This document shows positions 9,140-20,901 of a stretch of DNA of 64,000 nt, in pieces. Made by a program: the position numbers and the translations under genes. Source of the DNA: Diphasiastrum complanatum (lineage: Eukaryota > Streptophyta > Lycopodiopsida > Lycopodiales > Lycopodiaceae); the NCBI GenBank assembly GCA_029204225.1, contig CM055099.1, forward strand, positions 49,621,294 to 49,685,293, given 5' to 3'. The number at the start of each line of letters is the position of its first letter. Positions within the stretch are counted from its first letter, which is position 1. Below the pieces are notes generated by a model. That model was not told the DNA's origin and made no database searches. It worked only from the letters and a program-made list of their open reading frames with translations.

Positions 9140-9420
9140 CAGATTACATCCTTCTCTCACAGAAGACCACGGACTGATCTAACCTCAGGTGATAGTGATG
9201 ACGACAGGGACACTTTGAGCCATAGAGACTAGAGACAGCATACTACTCAGATTCAGATGGTTCCCAGAGCCACAGTTCAAGCCATGAGGGATCACACATC
9301 TCACAAATGATTCCATCGACAACGTCAACAGCACATACCTCCTCCAACAGTAGCAGCAGCTCCTATCACATCTTCAGTTGCAGTCAGACTTGATGGCATC
9401 ATGTTACCATTTTCATTACG
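9140..9420 (+). other. Possible LINE 3'-region fragment
   Basis: Interrupted reading RRPRTDLTSGDSDDDRDTLS followed by an Arg/Gln/Pro-rich stretch. It resembles in composition the post-knuckle tail of LINE copy 2 (4690-4900). No knuckle is visible. Weak evidence. Confidence 0.2.
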
Positions 9421-10717
9421 TTTGTATTTGCAGTCATATGTTAGATGTATTATGATTTAGCATATATACTTACCTTATTTTTCTTTGCTGTTTCAAAGGT
9501 GTTTCATACACTCCCCATAAATGTTTATAGCAAACATATTGGCTCAATAAAGGCTAAAGACAATAATAAGTACGAACATTATGTCATGGCCTCCAAGGAC
9601 AATAGCAAGTGATCATGTATAGTCTATGTCCTAGGACAATGCATAGGATGGCATTGATTTGTATAGAGCTGATTAGGATTTATATTCAGTTTGAAAGTCA
9701 GTTTTTAATTTCACTTTCAGCTTTAGTTTCATCCTCAGTTTCATCTCTGGTGGACCTTAAAGAGGACAAGGAGGCAATGATGGACCTAAGGGAAGTGTAG
9801 GGGTAGCGATCTGTAAAAAACAAGATTGTGGAGCAGCGATTGAGTGGATGTCTGGACGAAAGCTAGCTGAATCAGCAATGAATCTATTGAGGAAGGCAAG
9901 GCCAATGATGGACCAAATGGGAGAAAGATAGGAAACAATGGAGCTATGAGAGGCCTGTGGACCAGCAATGGAGCAATAGGATAGGGAGAAGGCAGCAACA
10001 GGGGGGGAAAAAATTCAGAAACTAGATGATGATAGGGGAGAAGAGGCTTTTTTATAGAATGAGTCTGGTCAAGAGCTCAATAATGAGATAAAATATCAAT
10101 TTGTGATTCTTGGTATACGACGGTCATAAGGTGGGCAAGGTTGAATGTCACCAATACATGTTTCAAAGATTTTATTAACCCACAGTAGGCAAGGTTGAAT
10201 GTCACCAATACATGTTTCAAAGATTTTATTAACCCACATAGGTGAAGTCAATCAGTCCTAGAATGTGGTAATGTTGAGTAAAAAGCCTTCAAACTTCAAG
10301 GTCATGACGTGCAAAGGTCTAAATAACTCGCATATATTTCATTGTGAATGCTCATGCAAGCACTATAATGACTAGCATGCTGAACCAGACGAAAATAGCA
10401 TTGCTTCTACAAAGGTTCTAACTTCTAAAAGCTTATACAAATCACCTCTCTATAATTGGGGAAGGCATAAGTTAAAAGGTACAATTTAGTTGATCAAAGC
10501 TTGTTATCCATGCATGTGAGCATTTGTGCTTGGATTATAGATTATATCTTTATTGTTTCATGATTGTAATCTTATCACCCTATTACTTGTCCAAAGAACT
10601 AGACAGACTCGTAGCATGCTCTAATATCAAAGCTCGGGATTTGGTAAAAAAATAAAGCAATTGCAAAAATGCCATTTTAAATTGAAAAAAAGGATCAACA
10701 TTTAAGAAAGTGAGAAC
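9421..10717. other. No gene recognised; intron-like DNA with one tandem duplication
   Basis: AT-rich with no conserved open frame. It lies downstream of the RRM exon on the minus strand and could be its intron. Confidence 0.4.
10134..10241. repeat. 54-bp tandem duplication
   Basis: The unit starting GGCAAGGTTGAATGTCACC is present at 10134-10187 and again from 10188 to about 10238, essentially identical, so the duplication is recent. Confidence 0.9.
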
Positions 10718-10828
10718 CTTTGATTCCACAAAGCCACCAAAACGTTGAAAGGCATCTTCTAAATCTTTGTCTATGGTGCTCCAGGACAACCCTCCAGCAA
10801 GACTTGTAAAGTCTTCAACATCGGCCAT
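10718..10828 (-). CDS. First exon of a glycine-rich RNA-binding protein (RRM), rest not found
   Basis: ATG at 10828, 37 codons, then a clean donor (GAATCAAAG|GTTCTC, GT at 10717-10716). The peptide shows the start of a plant GR-RBP/RZ-1 type RRM: an RNP2-like SLAGGLSW in place of the usual CFVGGLAW, then LEDAFQRFGGFVESK. Plant GR-RBP genes have an intron at this position after the ESK block (family knowledge), which supports the exon end. The expected second exon with RNP1 (RGFGFVTF type) was not seen in the 4 kb downstream on the minus strand, nor a Gly-rich tail. The gene is therefore either split by a very long intron, leaves the recognisable range, or is a truncated pseudogene. The RNP2 Phe/Tyr position is replaced, which would weaken RNA binding. 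Confidence 0.6.
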
Positions 10829-11280
10829 GGTTGAACCTAACCGACTTCACTGAATCAAAGAATGCAAGTCAAAACGATTCAAAAGAGCATCATCCTTAAA
10901 AAAACCTTAACAATAATTGCAAACAATGTGGTTCAAGTTGGAACATATGATCTCTTTAAATGCTTTAAGTCTACTAAACTTCACCAAACTCTAAAGATAA
11001 GCATAGTCTCAATTCAACTTGCCGATCACAAACTTGTGGATGATCAAATAGAATCAATCTACAACAAAAAGGCATTCTCTTTTAATAAACCTGTGATCGA
11101 GTATTTACTTACTACTTCACAGAAATGTTCATCATAAATTATTTCAAGATGCACAAATAACCATTGAAACGCTTAGAGAATAATGATTGTCTTGTCATAC
11201 ATAGTCAATGGTCAAAGGCCCAAGTATTGTACAATTTGTGAATGTATTAATGGCAGTTAGAATCATTTAGTTGAGTTAGT
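10829..11280. other. No gene recognised
   Basis: Region upstream of the RRM exon on the minus strand. It could hold its promoter, but no convincing element is visible. A 91-codon plus-strand open frame here has no family features. Confidence 0.4.
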
Positions 11281-11289
11281 TGAGACTCC

Positions 11290-12640
11290 TAACTCGCATT
11301 ACTGCAAGTCAATGAGAAGATCGCTGGAAATGCTACAGGTCAGGTCACTGGGAGATCACTGATCATTGTTGTAAGTCAGGTCGCTGAAAGATCATTGAAG
11401 GACGTTGTAGATCATTCCAGATCATTGCAAGATCGTCGCTGCAGATGTTGCAGGTCAGTTAATAAAAGGATTGTAATCAAAGTTTGTTGGAGCTATCATT
11501 GCTGAAAGGATCGCTGCCTGAAGGAGAAGTTCGCTGTTAGAAATGGCAACAAGGACATCATCATTGTTTGCTGGAAGAAGATACTACTACATGGCAGTTT
11601 GCTACTGACAAGTGAGATGCTTTGTGTAGAGGAAGATTACTGTAGGGTCAACAAAGTATTGATTTATTACAGGGAAGATCGTTGATGAATGTTGAAGGAG
11701 GTTGTACCTACAGCTAGCAATGATTAAATCATTGTTAGATACGTATCTGCATTGCTGCTTGGTTGAAGATTGTTGACAAGTTGCTATTGCTGATTCATTG
11801 AAGATCAACACATTTACATGTCTCAAGAGTCAAGACCAGCATTGCAACCAGGAGGAGTTTGCAACCAGGGTACAAGGACTACAAAAGAACCGTCAAAGTT
11901 TGTAATGCTGCTGGAGATCACTAACATTGCTGTGTTTGGAGATTGTTATTGACAAAGTTCATTGCTGAATCAGATCGTTTACAGGAAATCATTCTAAATT
12001 GCTGCATGCGGAGATAACTACAAGGACTGTTGCTGACTTATTTTATTGCTGAAAGGATATTCCCTACAGGTTGAAGATAGTTCTTTTACTATTAACAGCA
12101 ACATTTGCTACTTGTTTGCATGCAAAAAGATCTTGAAGATCTTAGGCAAGGTTTTTGTAAGTACGACTATTGGAAGAAGATTGCTGGTGGAATCAGATGT
12201 TGGTATGTTACTGAATAGTACTTCTTCAAGTTTACAGATTGATGAAGTTATGAAAATTCTGTATTGTTGAAGATCACTACAGGAATCGCTACTTAGATTC
12301 TACACAAGTCTACACCTACGAGGGAGCTAGATCGTTACATGACTGTTTGAAGCGTTCTATTGCAAATAGAAAGTTGCAAGTAGCTATTTTAGGGGACTGA
12401 GAAAAACTTGCTTGGGTAAATCATTACTACACATGCAAGGAGCTCGCATGCTCACATTACTAGGACGCAGTTACTATGTTTCTATATGTAGCAGGTTGAG
12501 ATCAGAAGGTCAAAATCGGACAAAATTGAAATCAAAGGAGGTTGGAATCGAACAAGATCAGATTCAGAATCAAAGGTACCAGGGGAATCGAAGCGGATTC
12601 AATTCAAGGATTCAACACAGGTAGAGTCAACCATTTACAA
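11290..12640. repeat. GATC-rich cryptic repeat region
   Basis: Degenerate short motifs of the type GATCATTGCTGAA and GATCGCTG recur dozens of times with no fixed period. There is no coding frame. It borders the gypsy element and may be its decayed LTR or untranslated region. Confidence 0.4.
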
Positions 12641-12689
12641 AATACAGACGTTTGTTTGACATTTGTGTTTAAGATATTTGTGTTTGACA

Positions 12690-13072
12690 TAAACTGGAAA
12701 CTTCTTTGAGTTTAAGATCTACTGATCATCCTGAATCAGATGGCCAGACAGAAAGGACTAATCAAACTATGGAAGATATTTTGAGGACGTATGTTTCTCA
12801 CACGCAATCTCATTGGGAAGATTATCTCCCACTGGTTGAGTTTGCATATAATAGTAGAAAACATTCTGCTACAGGTTACAGTCCTTTATGCTTAACCTAG
12901 ATCTCCAGTAAATGTTGAGACGAAGTCTATTAAGATCCAGAAGGTTGCTGATTTTTTGCATGATATGCAAGAAATGTTGCAAGTGGCTAAGGATAGTATC
13001 CGTAGTGCTCAAGATAGAGCTAAACACTATACCGATCTTAAGAGATCTCCAAGAGATTTTAAAATTGATTAC
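12690..13072 (+). pseudogene. Ty3/gypsy integrase C-terminal part, inverted relative to its element
   Basis: Plus-strand reading STDHPESDGQTERTNQTMED, then YLPLVEFAYNSRKHSATGYSP, a frameshift/stop near 12897, then VADFLHDMQEMLQVAKDSI and AQDRAKHYTDLKRSPRDF. These are the last third of the integrase core, with the catalytic-Glu region QTER, and the following C-terminal helix. The neighbouring minus-strand element stops exactly in the preceding part of integrase (DPKFTGHFWS), so this is the same element's missing part in reverse orientation. The sequences meet near 13075. Confidence 0.75.
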
Positions 13073-13075
13073 TGC

Positions 13076-14200
13076 TGACCAAAAGTGACCTGTGAACTTA
13101 GGATCTCTATCACTAACAATGTCACTTGGCAGACCATACAACCGAAATAATCTTTCAACAAAGATCTGGGCTAAATCAGAAGCCTTTATAGTTGACTTGA
13201 CTGGTATGAATGCAGCTAACTTAGTTAACTGATCCACTACAACCCAAATAGAATCATTTTGCCGTTGGGTCTTTGGAAGTCCAACTACAAAATCCATAGA
13301 TATGCTTTCCCATTTCTTATCTGGGATATCTAATGGATGCAACAAACCACCAACCTTATGGCGTTCAGCCTTTGCTAGTTGACAGGGCTTGCATTTAACA
13401 ACATATGACTCGACATATGGCTTGAGCTTTGGCCAATAAAATTCCCTCTTAACCAAGTCCAGAGTCCTGTGTATACCGGGATGTCCTGCACAGGGTATGT
13501 CATGACATTCAAACAAAATCTTCCCTTTGAGCTCATCATCTCCAGGTACACAAACTTTCCCATTCCGAAATAGTAATCCATCTCGAATGGTGAACTGTTC
13601 TACAATCTTCTTATCTTTCTTAGTTAGTTGAGTCCCCTGTGTTTCTGCCTCAACACTATCCACATTTCTTCCGGTCTGAACAATGTTCCAAATGTGACCA
13701 AAATGGGAATCTGATTCATATTCTCCTCTCAGCAAAAGATATAGATCCGTAAAAATCTGGGTGAATGACAACTCATTCAGTTCACCAATCCGACTAAGAG
13801 CATCTGCAACTTGATTAGAGGTGCCTCTTATGTAACGGATTTCATGATCGATCTCTTGCATCAATTCAGCCCATCGAGCTTTTCTCCCCCGAAGATCATG
13901 TTGATTACAAAAATACTTAAGAGGCTAGTGATCCGTATACACTACAAACTTACCACCATACAAGTAGTGTATCCAGGTTTTAAGTGCATTGACTACAACA
14001 AACAATTCCTTTTCCAGAGTAGTATAACGCAACTGAAGACCAGTGAATTTTTTGCTCTCAAACGCTAGTGGCCTATCCATTTGTAATAGAGCCGCTCCAA
14101 TTGCAACATCACTTGCGTCCGTTCTCACAACGACGTAAGGTAAATCTAGATTTGCAATTTGTAACACGGGAGCTGAAACAATCATTGTTAAGTTTCTCAA
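13076..14200 (-). pseudogene. Ty3/gypsy RNase H and integrase (N-terminal two thirds)
   Basis: RNase H: VVRTDASDVAIGAALLQ, AFESKKFTGLQLRYTTLEKE and FVVYTDH, then a TAG (13924-13922) where gypsy elements have Gln (TDHQPLKYF), same frame continuing. RNase H ends at IRGTSNQVADALSR. Integrase zinc finger: HDIPCAGHPGIHRT with CKPCQLAKAER (H2C2). Core: MDFVVGLPKTQ and WVVVDQLTKLAAFIPV, DIVSDRDPKFTGHFWS. After 13076 the reading breaks because the rest is inverted (12690-13072). Confidence 0.85.
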
Positions 14201-14978
14201 AACATTGATTCAATTCCTCGTTCCAAACAACAGGCGGACTAGGTTGATTCCTCTTTTTCTTTTTATTAACAATTCCTTTTGTCAGATTATTAAGCGGTGC
14301 TGCTAACTTAGCATAATCCTCAATAAATTTCTTGCAGAAAAGTGTAAAACCTAAAAAAGACTTTACTTGCCTCACAGTTCCTGGAATTGGCCACTCAATC
14401 ACAATCTTGATTTTATCCTCATCAATCTTGATCCCATTTACTGTGATCTTATGACCGAGATAAAGCAACTCTTGCTTAAAGAATTCACACTTGGACTCTT
14501 TAGCGTAGAGTAACTCCCGATGGAGTTTCATCAAGACGATTTTTAAGTGTTCTACATGTTCCACCAAGGATTTACTGTGAACGAGAATGTCGTCTAAGAA
14601 TACAACCACAAACTTCCCCAAATATGGACGTAATAAATCGTTCATTATTCGTTGGAACGTTGCTGGAGCATTCCTTAATCCAAATGGCAACACTAGAAAT
14701 TCATAATGACCAAATCTAGAACGAAATCATGTCTTTTGGACATCTTCCGACTTAATTCTTATTTGATGGTACCCTGTCCTGAGATCTATCTTGGTGAAAT
14801 ACCGTGCTCCACCCAAGCGATCTACAAGGTCATCCATCCTGGGTAATGGATATTTATTCTTTATAGTCACTTTATTAAGCCCCTTGTAATCCACGCACAT
14901 CCGGGAACCTCCATCTTTCTTCGCTTTAAGAAGAACAGGAGCACCCCATGGTGATTTACTAGGTTGTATATGTCTCAT
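14109..14978 (-). pseudogene. Ty3/gypsy reverse transcriptase, two frames
   Basis: First part (14978-14727): [40 protein letters not shown] and [18 protein letters not shown] fingers and first palm Asp. Second part (14693-14109): LPFGLRNAPATFQRIMND, then the catalytic block VVFLDDILVHS, thumb LYLGHKI and SFLGF. The break between the parts at about 14710 is a frameshift or stop. The catalytic Asp pair is intact, but the polyprotein is broken. Confidence 0.85.
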
Positions 14979-16194
14979 CCTCAGATAGTTTTCTATTTGA
15001 TTTGAAATCTGTCTCCTCTTTCTGAGAGAACCTATAAGGTTGTCTAGAGACAGGTTGACTTCCTGGAATTAACTCAATCTTGTGCTCTATTGACCTAGAC
15101 GTTGGTAAACCATGCGGTAATTCAGATGGAAAAACATCCCTAAATTCATTTATGATCTGTTCTTTCACTGCTTGTTCATGATCTAAATTTACTGAGTTAA
15201 GAATTGCTGAGAATTCACAACCATTTAGATTCATTTCAGAAACATCCACAACTGGAATAGCACAAATTGAAAAAACTTCATACTCAGAATAATCCAATGT
15301 TTCCAATTCATTAACTGTAGAAATTTGATCCAACGCACGTACAAAATTACTGCCAAATAATGTAACTACCTTATCACCCTCCTTGAAAGTGAGAACATGC
15401 TTCTCAAAATCAATTAACAGAGAAGGCGATAATAACCATTCGTAACCTAAGATTAAATCAATACAAGCTAGGTCTAAAACATGAAAATTAACTAATTCCA
15501 TGTGTCCTTGCATCAAAACTGGGAGCTTCGAGACTTTTACGTTCCAAGTCTCCAACTCTACTCCTGAAGCTAGATAAACTTTATATCTATGATTGTTGGC
15601 TTCAATTTTCAAGCTGAGTTTCTGCACAAGACGAGAATTAATAAAATTATGAGTTGAACCACTGTCCAATAAAATACTCACTTCTTGATCTTTAACTGTG
15701 CCAATCAAACAAGAAAGTTCATTAGGCAAGAAAGAAGTAGTACTAAAAGAACATTCACACTCACAATCAGTCAAGTTAATTTCCAAAGTCTTACCATTGC
15801 CTCCTGGGATTTCAATCATGTGAGCAGACACTTTTTTCCTTTCTGGACAAAATTTCATCATATGTCTAGGCTTTTTACAGACAAAACATAAGTTCTCTCT
15901 CTTAGCCTTTTCCCGGGATGGAGATTTCTTGAATCTCTTTCTCTTCGGCTTCTTGGGTTCCGACGCTGCTTGATCTAATTCGTCAAAATATTTTGCTTGG
16001 TCTGGACCGCGCTTCTTACCCTTCTTGGTTTTCAAAGTGGTTGGAATTTGCGCAAACTGCTTCCTAGATGCCACCACTGTGGAATCATATGCTCTCGCAA
16101 TCCGAAACGCATCCTCGAGGTTTTCAAGCACATTTTGCCTGCATTCGTTCTGATAGTCGGCTAGCAAACCTAGGACAAACTGCCAAAGTGCCAA
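14959..16194 (-). pseudogene. Ty3/gypsy zinc knuckle, aspartic protease and start of RT
   Basis: 411 codons. Near residue 100 is a knuckle CFVCKKPRHMMKFC, in which the usual Gly before His is Arg. The protease active site LLDSGSTHNFIN (near residue 175) and the later strand LILGYEWL are intact-looking. The RT N-terminus follows ([27 protein letters not shown]). A frameshift then moves RT to the frame 14978-14727. The protease would process the gag-pol polyprotein (family knowledge). Confidence 0.8.
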
Positions 16195-16760
16195 CTTCGC
16201 ATCAAATGATGGAACCCTAGGTCCATAAATTCCTGGATATAAGAGTCTAAACTCTTTCTACCCATCTTGCAGTTCACGAACTTCAGGTAGTAGTCCACGT
16301 CATCAGCAATTACGAAGGCTTTCTTGAAAACTTCCGCAAACGCCTCCCAAGTAGTTGGCTTCACCGGTAAATCTCGCCACCACGATGATGCTTTGCCGCG
16401 TAAAAACAGCACGACACTTTCAATTTTCTTCTCATCAGGAACACCATGCAAATTGAAATAACTACTCCACTTGGCCAGCCAGTCCTCGACGACCTCAGGT
16501 TTCTTCTCCTTCTTCTCGCCCGCATAAACCTCCGGTTGAAAACCGAGATTGGGTGAAGACATCGATTTGACTTGATTCAACACAACCTCCATTTGTTGAT
16601 CTCTCATCAGATTAGGATTATTCATATCATTGAGTGCCATACTCAACTGCTGACAAATCACCATATAAGATGGTGCACCTGGATTTGCAGCTTGATTTGA
16701 AGTTTTTTCGGCCATCTCGATATATCTATCCTGGAAATTACTAAATTTAGTTAATATCAA
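16170..16760 (-). pseudogene. Ty3/gypsy Gag
   Basis: Retrotransposon capsid, minus strand. The likely start is the Met of MAEKTSNQAANPG near 16715. The capsid core contains VEDWLAKWSSYFNLHGVPDE, LFLRGKASSWWRDL and TTWEAFAEVFKKAF, the usual gag pattern of plant gypsy elements (W-x20-30-LxGxAxxWW). A frameshift near 16180 puts the following zinc knuckle and protease in another frame. The next segment overlaps by about 25 bases, which suggests a small indel rather than programmed frameshifting, although that cannot be excluded by eye. Confidence 0.8.
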
Positions 16761-17100
16761 ATTAACTCATAGTGAAGTATTGTTGACCAAAAACTGACTG
16801 AAATTGACTCCAGCATGGTCAAATCACTATTTTTAGTCAATTTCATAGATATTACAAGAAACTGGAAAAAACTAAAAATTTCGAGTTTTTGCACTTTTGA
16901 TTTTTTTTAAAAAAATTTACGTTTTCTAAAAATTCATAAAAAATCACTGTCAATTATTAAGCAATCGAAATCGAAAATTCGATTCACTGTTCGATTCTTA
17001 AATTTACTGTGTTAATGTCCCTCAAGCATGCAAGACATGCGACATTAAACTGCTTCAATACATTTACCGAATTTTACGTAAAAATCCAGTTCTACGGAAA

Positions 17101-19290
17101 TTGCCAGCTATAAAATCCAGTTTTGTATTGCTTATGCGCATACCTCAGATAGCCCTCTTGGTTCGGTGGTTGGTGCAATATCTTCTCCATTGGTCTCTAT
17201 ATCTCCATCTCTTGAGTCCGTTATGGCCGACGTTCCTGCTGATTTCTCTGGGGTTCTTCACGGGTCCACGGTTGATGGTTTCCTCACTCTTGGTGATCAG
17301 GTTGTATCTTCTTTCACTTTACTCCATGGATCTCTACTTGAAGTTTGTGATCTGCCTCATGATATTTTACGGTTCCTTACATGATTCATGCACCTTTGGC
17401 CCTTACCGTTACACATTTTCCATCCGAGGATATTTGCCATATGGTCACTTATATGTTGGAACCTTTGTAGATGAGTATACGGGGATCCTTCAGTCTCCTT
17501 GTGTTTCTACATATAGGTTTGCTATAGTCAATGCTGATGGTATACACTTTTGGGCTTTTTATGCATTAGAGGTTTTTCATGCAACTTTCTTTTGACCTCT
17601 TGATATTTGGCATTCCTGGTTATTACGTATCGCTTGGATTTCATTTGGACCTTTTGCTCATACTACTACTACATTTTCAGCTATGGTATATGGCATTCCT
17701 AGTTATTACATATAGCTTGGTTTTCATTTGGACCTGTTGATTGGTGTTGGTTTTTCCATATTACTACTCGCCTATGGTGCGGATATCTCTATGATTATGC
17801 ATGTGGCTCTCTATCTATTCTTTGGATTGTTGCCCATTGTTAGGCTTGGCATATCCTGATGGCTTGGGTTATTGCCTCCATTCCAGCTACTGTTTGTCCG
17901 GGTGATCTTCAGGTTCCCAGTCATTTCGCGTTGCTCCATATCGCTTGGTCTCCGATGCTGAGTTGCCACATTGTTCTGGTGTTCCAAGACCATCAAAGTA
18001 CCTTGAGAGAGTTCTTTCTCCTCTCTTGGATAGTTTTTGGAGATGTTGCCGTCATATACTTCAGTGTCGCTCATATGTGCTTTGATACTCATTCCCAACT
18101 ACACGTTAATATTGCTCCGATGCTTGCTACTGATGTTGCAGATCATGTTCCTCGTTCCAATGCATTTCTTCCATTCCTCACTTGTGCGCCTGGTGTGTAC
18201 TTTGGGATTACACTTGCGGCCAGCTCCGATGGGTCATCCAATTCTCCATCCGGTTTTGCTGCATCCTATGATGGATTGGTATGTCCATATGAGGTCTTTT
18301 TGGATGAGTATTTCGGCTACAGTTTTTCAATTGGGGCCTCTACTATTTCTAGATTTGTTGCTATTGTTTTCATGCATCATGTCTTTTTAGATGATGCATT
18401 GATTTCTTGGACCTTCTGGAGCTTTTGGCATGCTACTCTTCTCGTGATATGGGCCTTGGGGGTACCGTGTACCAATTCTACTTCTCATTCATAGGCCTTA
18501 TGGATACCTTGGGCTTTTGACCATGCTAGTGCACATTTCTCCATTCTGGCTATCCTTTTTCAGGATGATCTCTTTATGCTCCATGTTTCCTGGCATATCG
18601 CTTGCTTTTCCATGCTATTACAGCATGCCTGTCATCCTGCTTATGTTCCTACTCCTTGGCGTTGGTCTTCCGATGCTGCTATCTTTTCTTGGGACACCTC
18701 TATCACTGAGTTTGCACATATGGTTGATGGTTACGTGTATGATGTAGGTGTTTGCGATAAGTGTCCATCTCTTTTCCAGCTTCCTTATTGGCTTCCCGTT
18801 GCTGATGCAGTTCTACCTTCTCGGGCTTTTTGGATACCTTGGTATGATGTCCGTATCTTTTGGGCTGATCCTCTACAATCTTGGGCATTACGGATACCTT
18901 GGCATTCCTGGTTGCTGCTTGATCTTCTTCTGGTTCCTTGGCATTCCTGGTTGTTCCATATTGCTTGGTTTCAGATGACGCGGCCGAGATGATCCCTTCG
19001 TCGCCACGATGTTGATCCTGAGCTGTTCCCTTTCTTACTTTCTTACCAGCTGCCATTCACCAGGTTCGCCTTCACCATAGTCGATGCCGCCTGCAGATTC
19101 AGTTTTTGGTCCAGTGTGATGGTCGTCCTGTTGAGGAGGCCACATGGGAGCCTATTGATGTCTTTTATCATACACCATCACTTGCAGATCAGGCTCGTGC
19201 TCTTGCTGCACTTGTCAATTCCTCTACATTAGATGTTGCTCTAGTTGTTGATGCACCAAGGCTTGCTGTTGTTTGATCTAGTTTCTTTTC
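17101..19290 (+). mobile_element. Highly decayed Ty3/gypsy-like region ending in a chromodomain remnant
   Basis: Long but meaningless open frames (for example 17859-18494) come from degenerate repeats of about 45 bp (TGGCATTCCTGGTT... with GCTTGGTTTCATTTGGACC). Only the end is recognisable: at about 19088-19165, LQIQFLVQCDGRPVEEATWE reads as the conserved end of a chromodomain (LVQW.G...EEATWE), the C-terminus of chromovirus integrases. An LTR-like region follows. Confidence 0.4.
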
Positions 19291-19311
19291 GGCAGTTGGG
19301 TCTTTTTTTTG

Positions 19312-19830
19312 TGTTGGGGAGAGTTACGGACTCGACTCATTACATTCGCCACGTCCATTTACATTTACTTTATTTTATGCATAAGCAGGCCTTGGGCCCT
19401 TTTTTATTCATTATTGACACTTAGACTATATGGTTGGCCTTGGGCCTTATTATTCATTATTTGAAAATTTGGAGATATTACTGAAGAGTGGGGGCCTTCT
19501 TGGAGGGCACACCATTATCTCTCCCAGTTGGGCCCTAACCACTGGAAGATTCCTTTTAGGGCTTCCTCTAGGCTATAAGTAAGGAATCTGTGTCATTTGT
19601 TGCTCAGCTGATGAAATTGATCTCTCTCTTTAGTCTCCTTAATCTCTCTCTTTCTTGCTTTCTAGGGTTAAGTCTTGCTTATGTGATGCTTTCATAGCTT
19701 AGCTCTAGATCAATTGTGGCTTCATTCGTAACTGATCCTAAGTCCTTACATATTTATGGTAGCTTGGAAGACGTTTAAATAGACCAAGGGAGTCAATCTT
19801 CAAGCAAGAAAGTTCTCAGAGTTATGGCAA
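19312..19830 (+). repeat. Probable gypsy LTR (3' side of the chromodomain remnant)
   Basis: Begins TGTTGGGGAGAGTTACGG. It contains GGCCTTGGGCC boxes, a TATA-like GGCTATAAGTAAGG near 19573 and a pyrimidine-rich leader. The 3' boundary is uncertain and no second copy lies in the window. Confidence 0.4.
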
Positions 19831-20580
19831 AGGTTATCATGTCTACATTATTTGATTCAAGGGGCCTCAAGTTGTTTGATACAAAGGAGGTCAAGGAATT
19901 GGGTGATATGTTGCACTCATGGAGATCACACACATGCACCAAGGCACTTTCATAAGTAAATGTTTATATTGTGGCAATGGAAATGATATAAAGATGAACA
20001 AAGTCAAAATTGTCTCATTTCAACTTTCTAGTTGCATAAGAAACATCAAGATATGCCATTTCATCACTCTTATTTGATCTTGCAAAGTCTAGAGCAAGCA
20101 AGAATATGATTCCTAGGAAAAAGTGGTCTCACATACTGACCATGACTCCACCTAATAAATTACAAATCACGCAATTATTCCTATCAAAATACCTACTAGG
20201 AAAGTTAAGCCTTTCATTAATGCAATATATGTTCCATGTCTTATAAATAATGTCTTGCTAGTGGTCAAAATCAACAAAGCAAAAATGAACAAGAAAGTGG
20301 GAGGATTAATGTTTCTCCTCATCCAAGTCCAATCTCTAACGCGCCTCGCCAATGCAGTCCAAGAACTTGTATATGGGACCAAGAGTGCACCCCTCTCACA
20401 GTCCCCACCTCACTTCCTTTCTGACCGTGCACCCAAATATACTTTCTCACATCCTCACATGAATCAGGTTTTATCTCCTAACTATTGATTCCTAAATAAC
20501 AAATGCATAGTGCTCAATGGCTTCAATGCTCACTATCATAAGTCATAACTTGAAAATATTGAAACTTGAAGAGCTGTTCG
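19831..20580. other. No gene recognised
   Basis: AT-rich, only short open frames without family features. Confidence 0.4.
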
Positions 20581-20901
20581 AGAATTGTTTTGAAACACAA
20601 TAGTAGGTACCTAATCAGCGATAGCAAGACACGTAGTATCCAGACCTTAGAATCAAATTTGAGGCTTCAATGCTTGGTGTTAAGGCACACACTCGGCCGC
20701 CCGTCATCGACAGGCACACTTCGCTAGTTATTTTTTAGATAATTTATCTTTTTCATTCCAACAATTTCAGGTTATGACAAGGCCTTTTTGGCATAATACC
20801 ACAATGTTCTTGTTTTTTTTTTTTTTGTGGTGTTGGAGACGAATTGGGTTCTTGTAAGATAGATCTCTGATCTACGACATTCCTGCAAGTGAATTGGTGA
20901 G

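Larger units (their letters stand above)
13076..17100 (-). mobile_element. Ty3/gypsy retrotransposon, decayed, minus strand
   Basis: Order on the minus strand: gag (16760-16170), zinc knuckle and protease (16194-14959), RT (about 15100-14110), RNase H (14200-13870), integrase zinc finger and core (about 13560-13076), with the integrase end inverted at 12690-13072. The gag-protease-RT-RNaseH-integrase order defines Ty3/gypsy. Frameshifts separate gag from pol (near 16180) and cut RT (near 14960, 14710 and 14200); an in-frame stop lies at 13924-13922. 16761-17100 is leader or LTR remnant. No intact LTR pair was found. Confidence 0.85.

Noticed and set aside
10862-11137. 91-codon ORF upstream of the RRM exon
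   Set aside because: No domain, low-complexity AT-rich composition; likely chance.
17859-18494. 211-codon plus-strand ORF as a gene
   Set aside because: Trp/His/Phe-rich text from degenerate noncoding repeats, several overlapping frames equally open, no domain.
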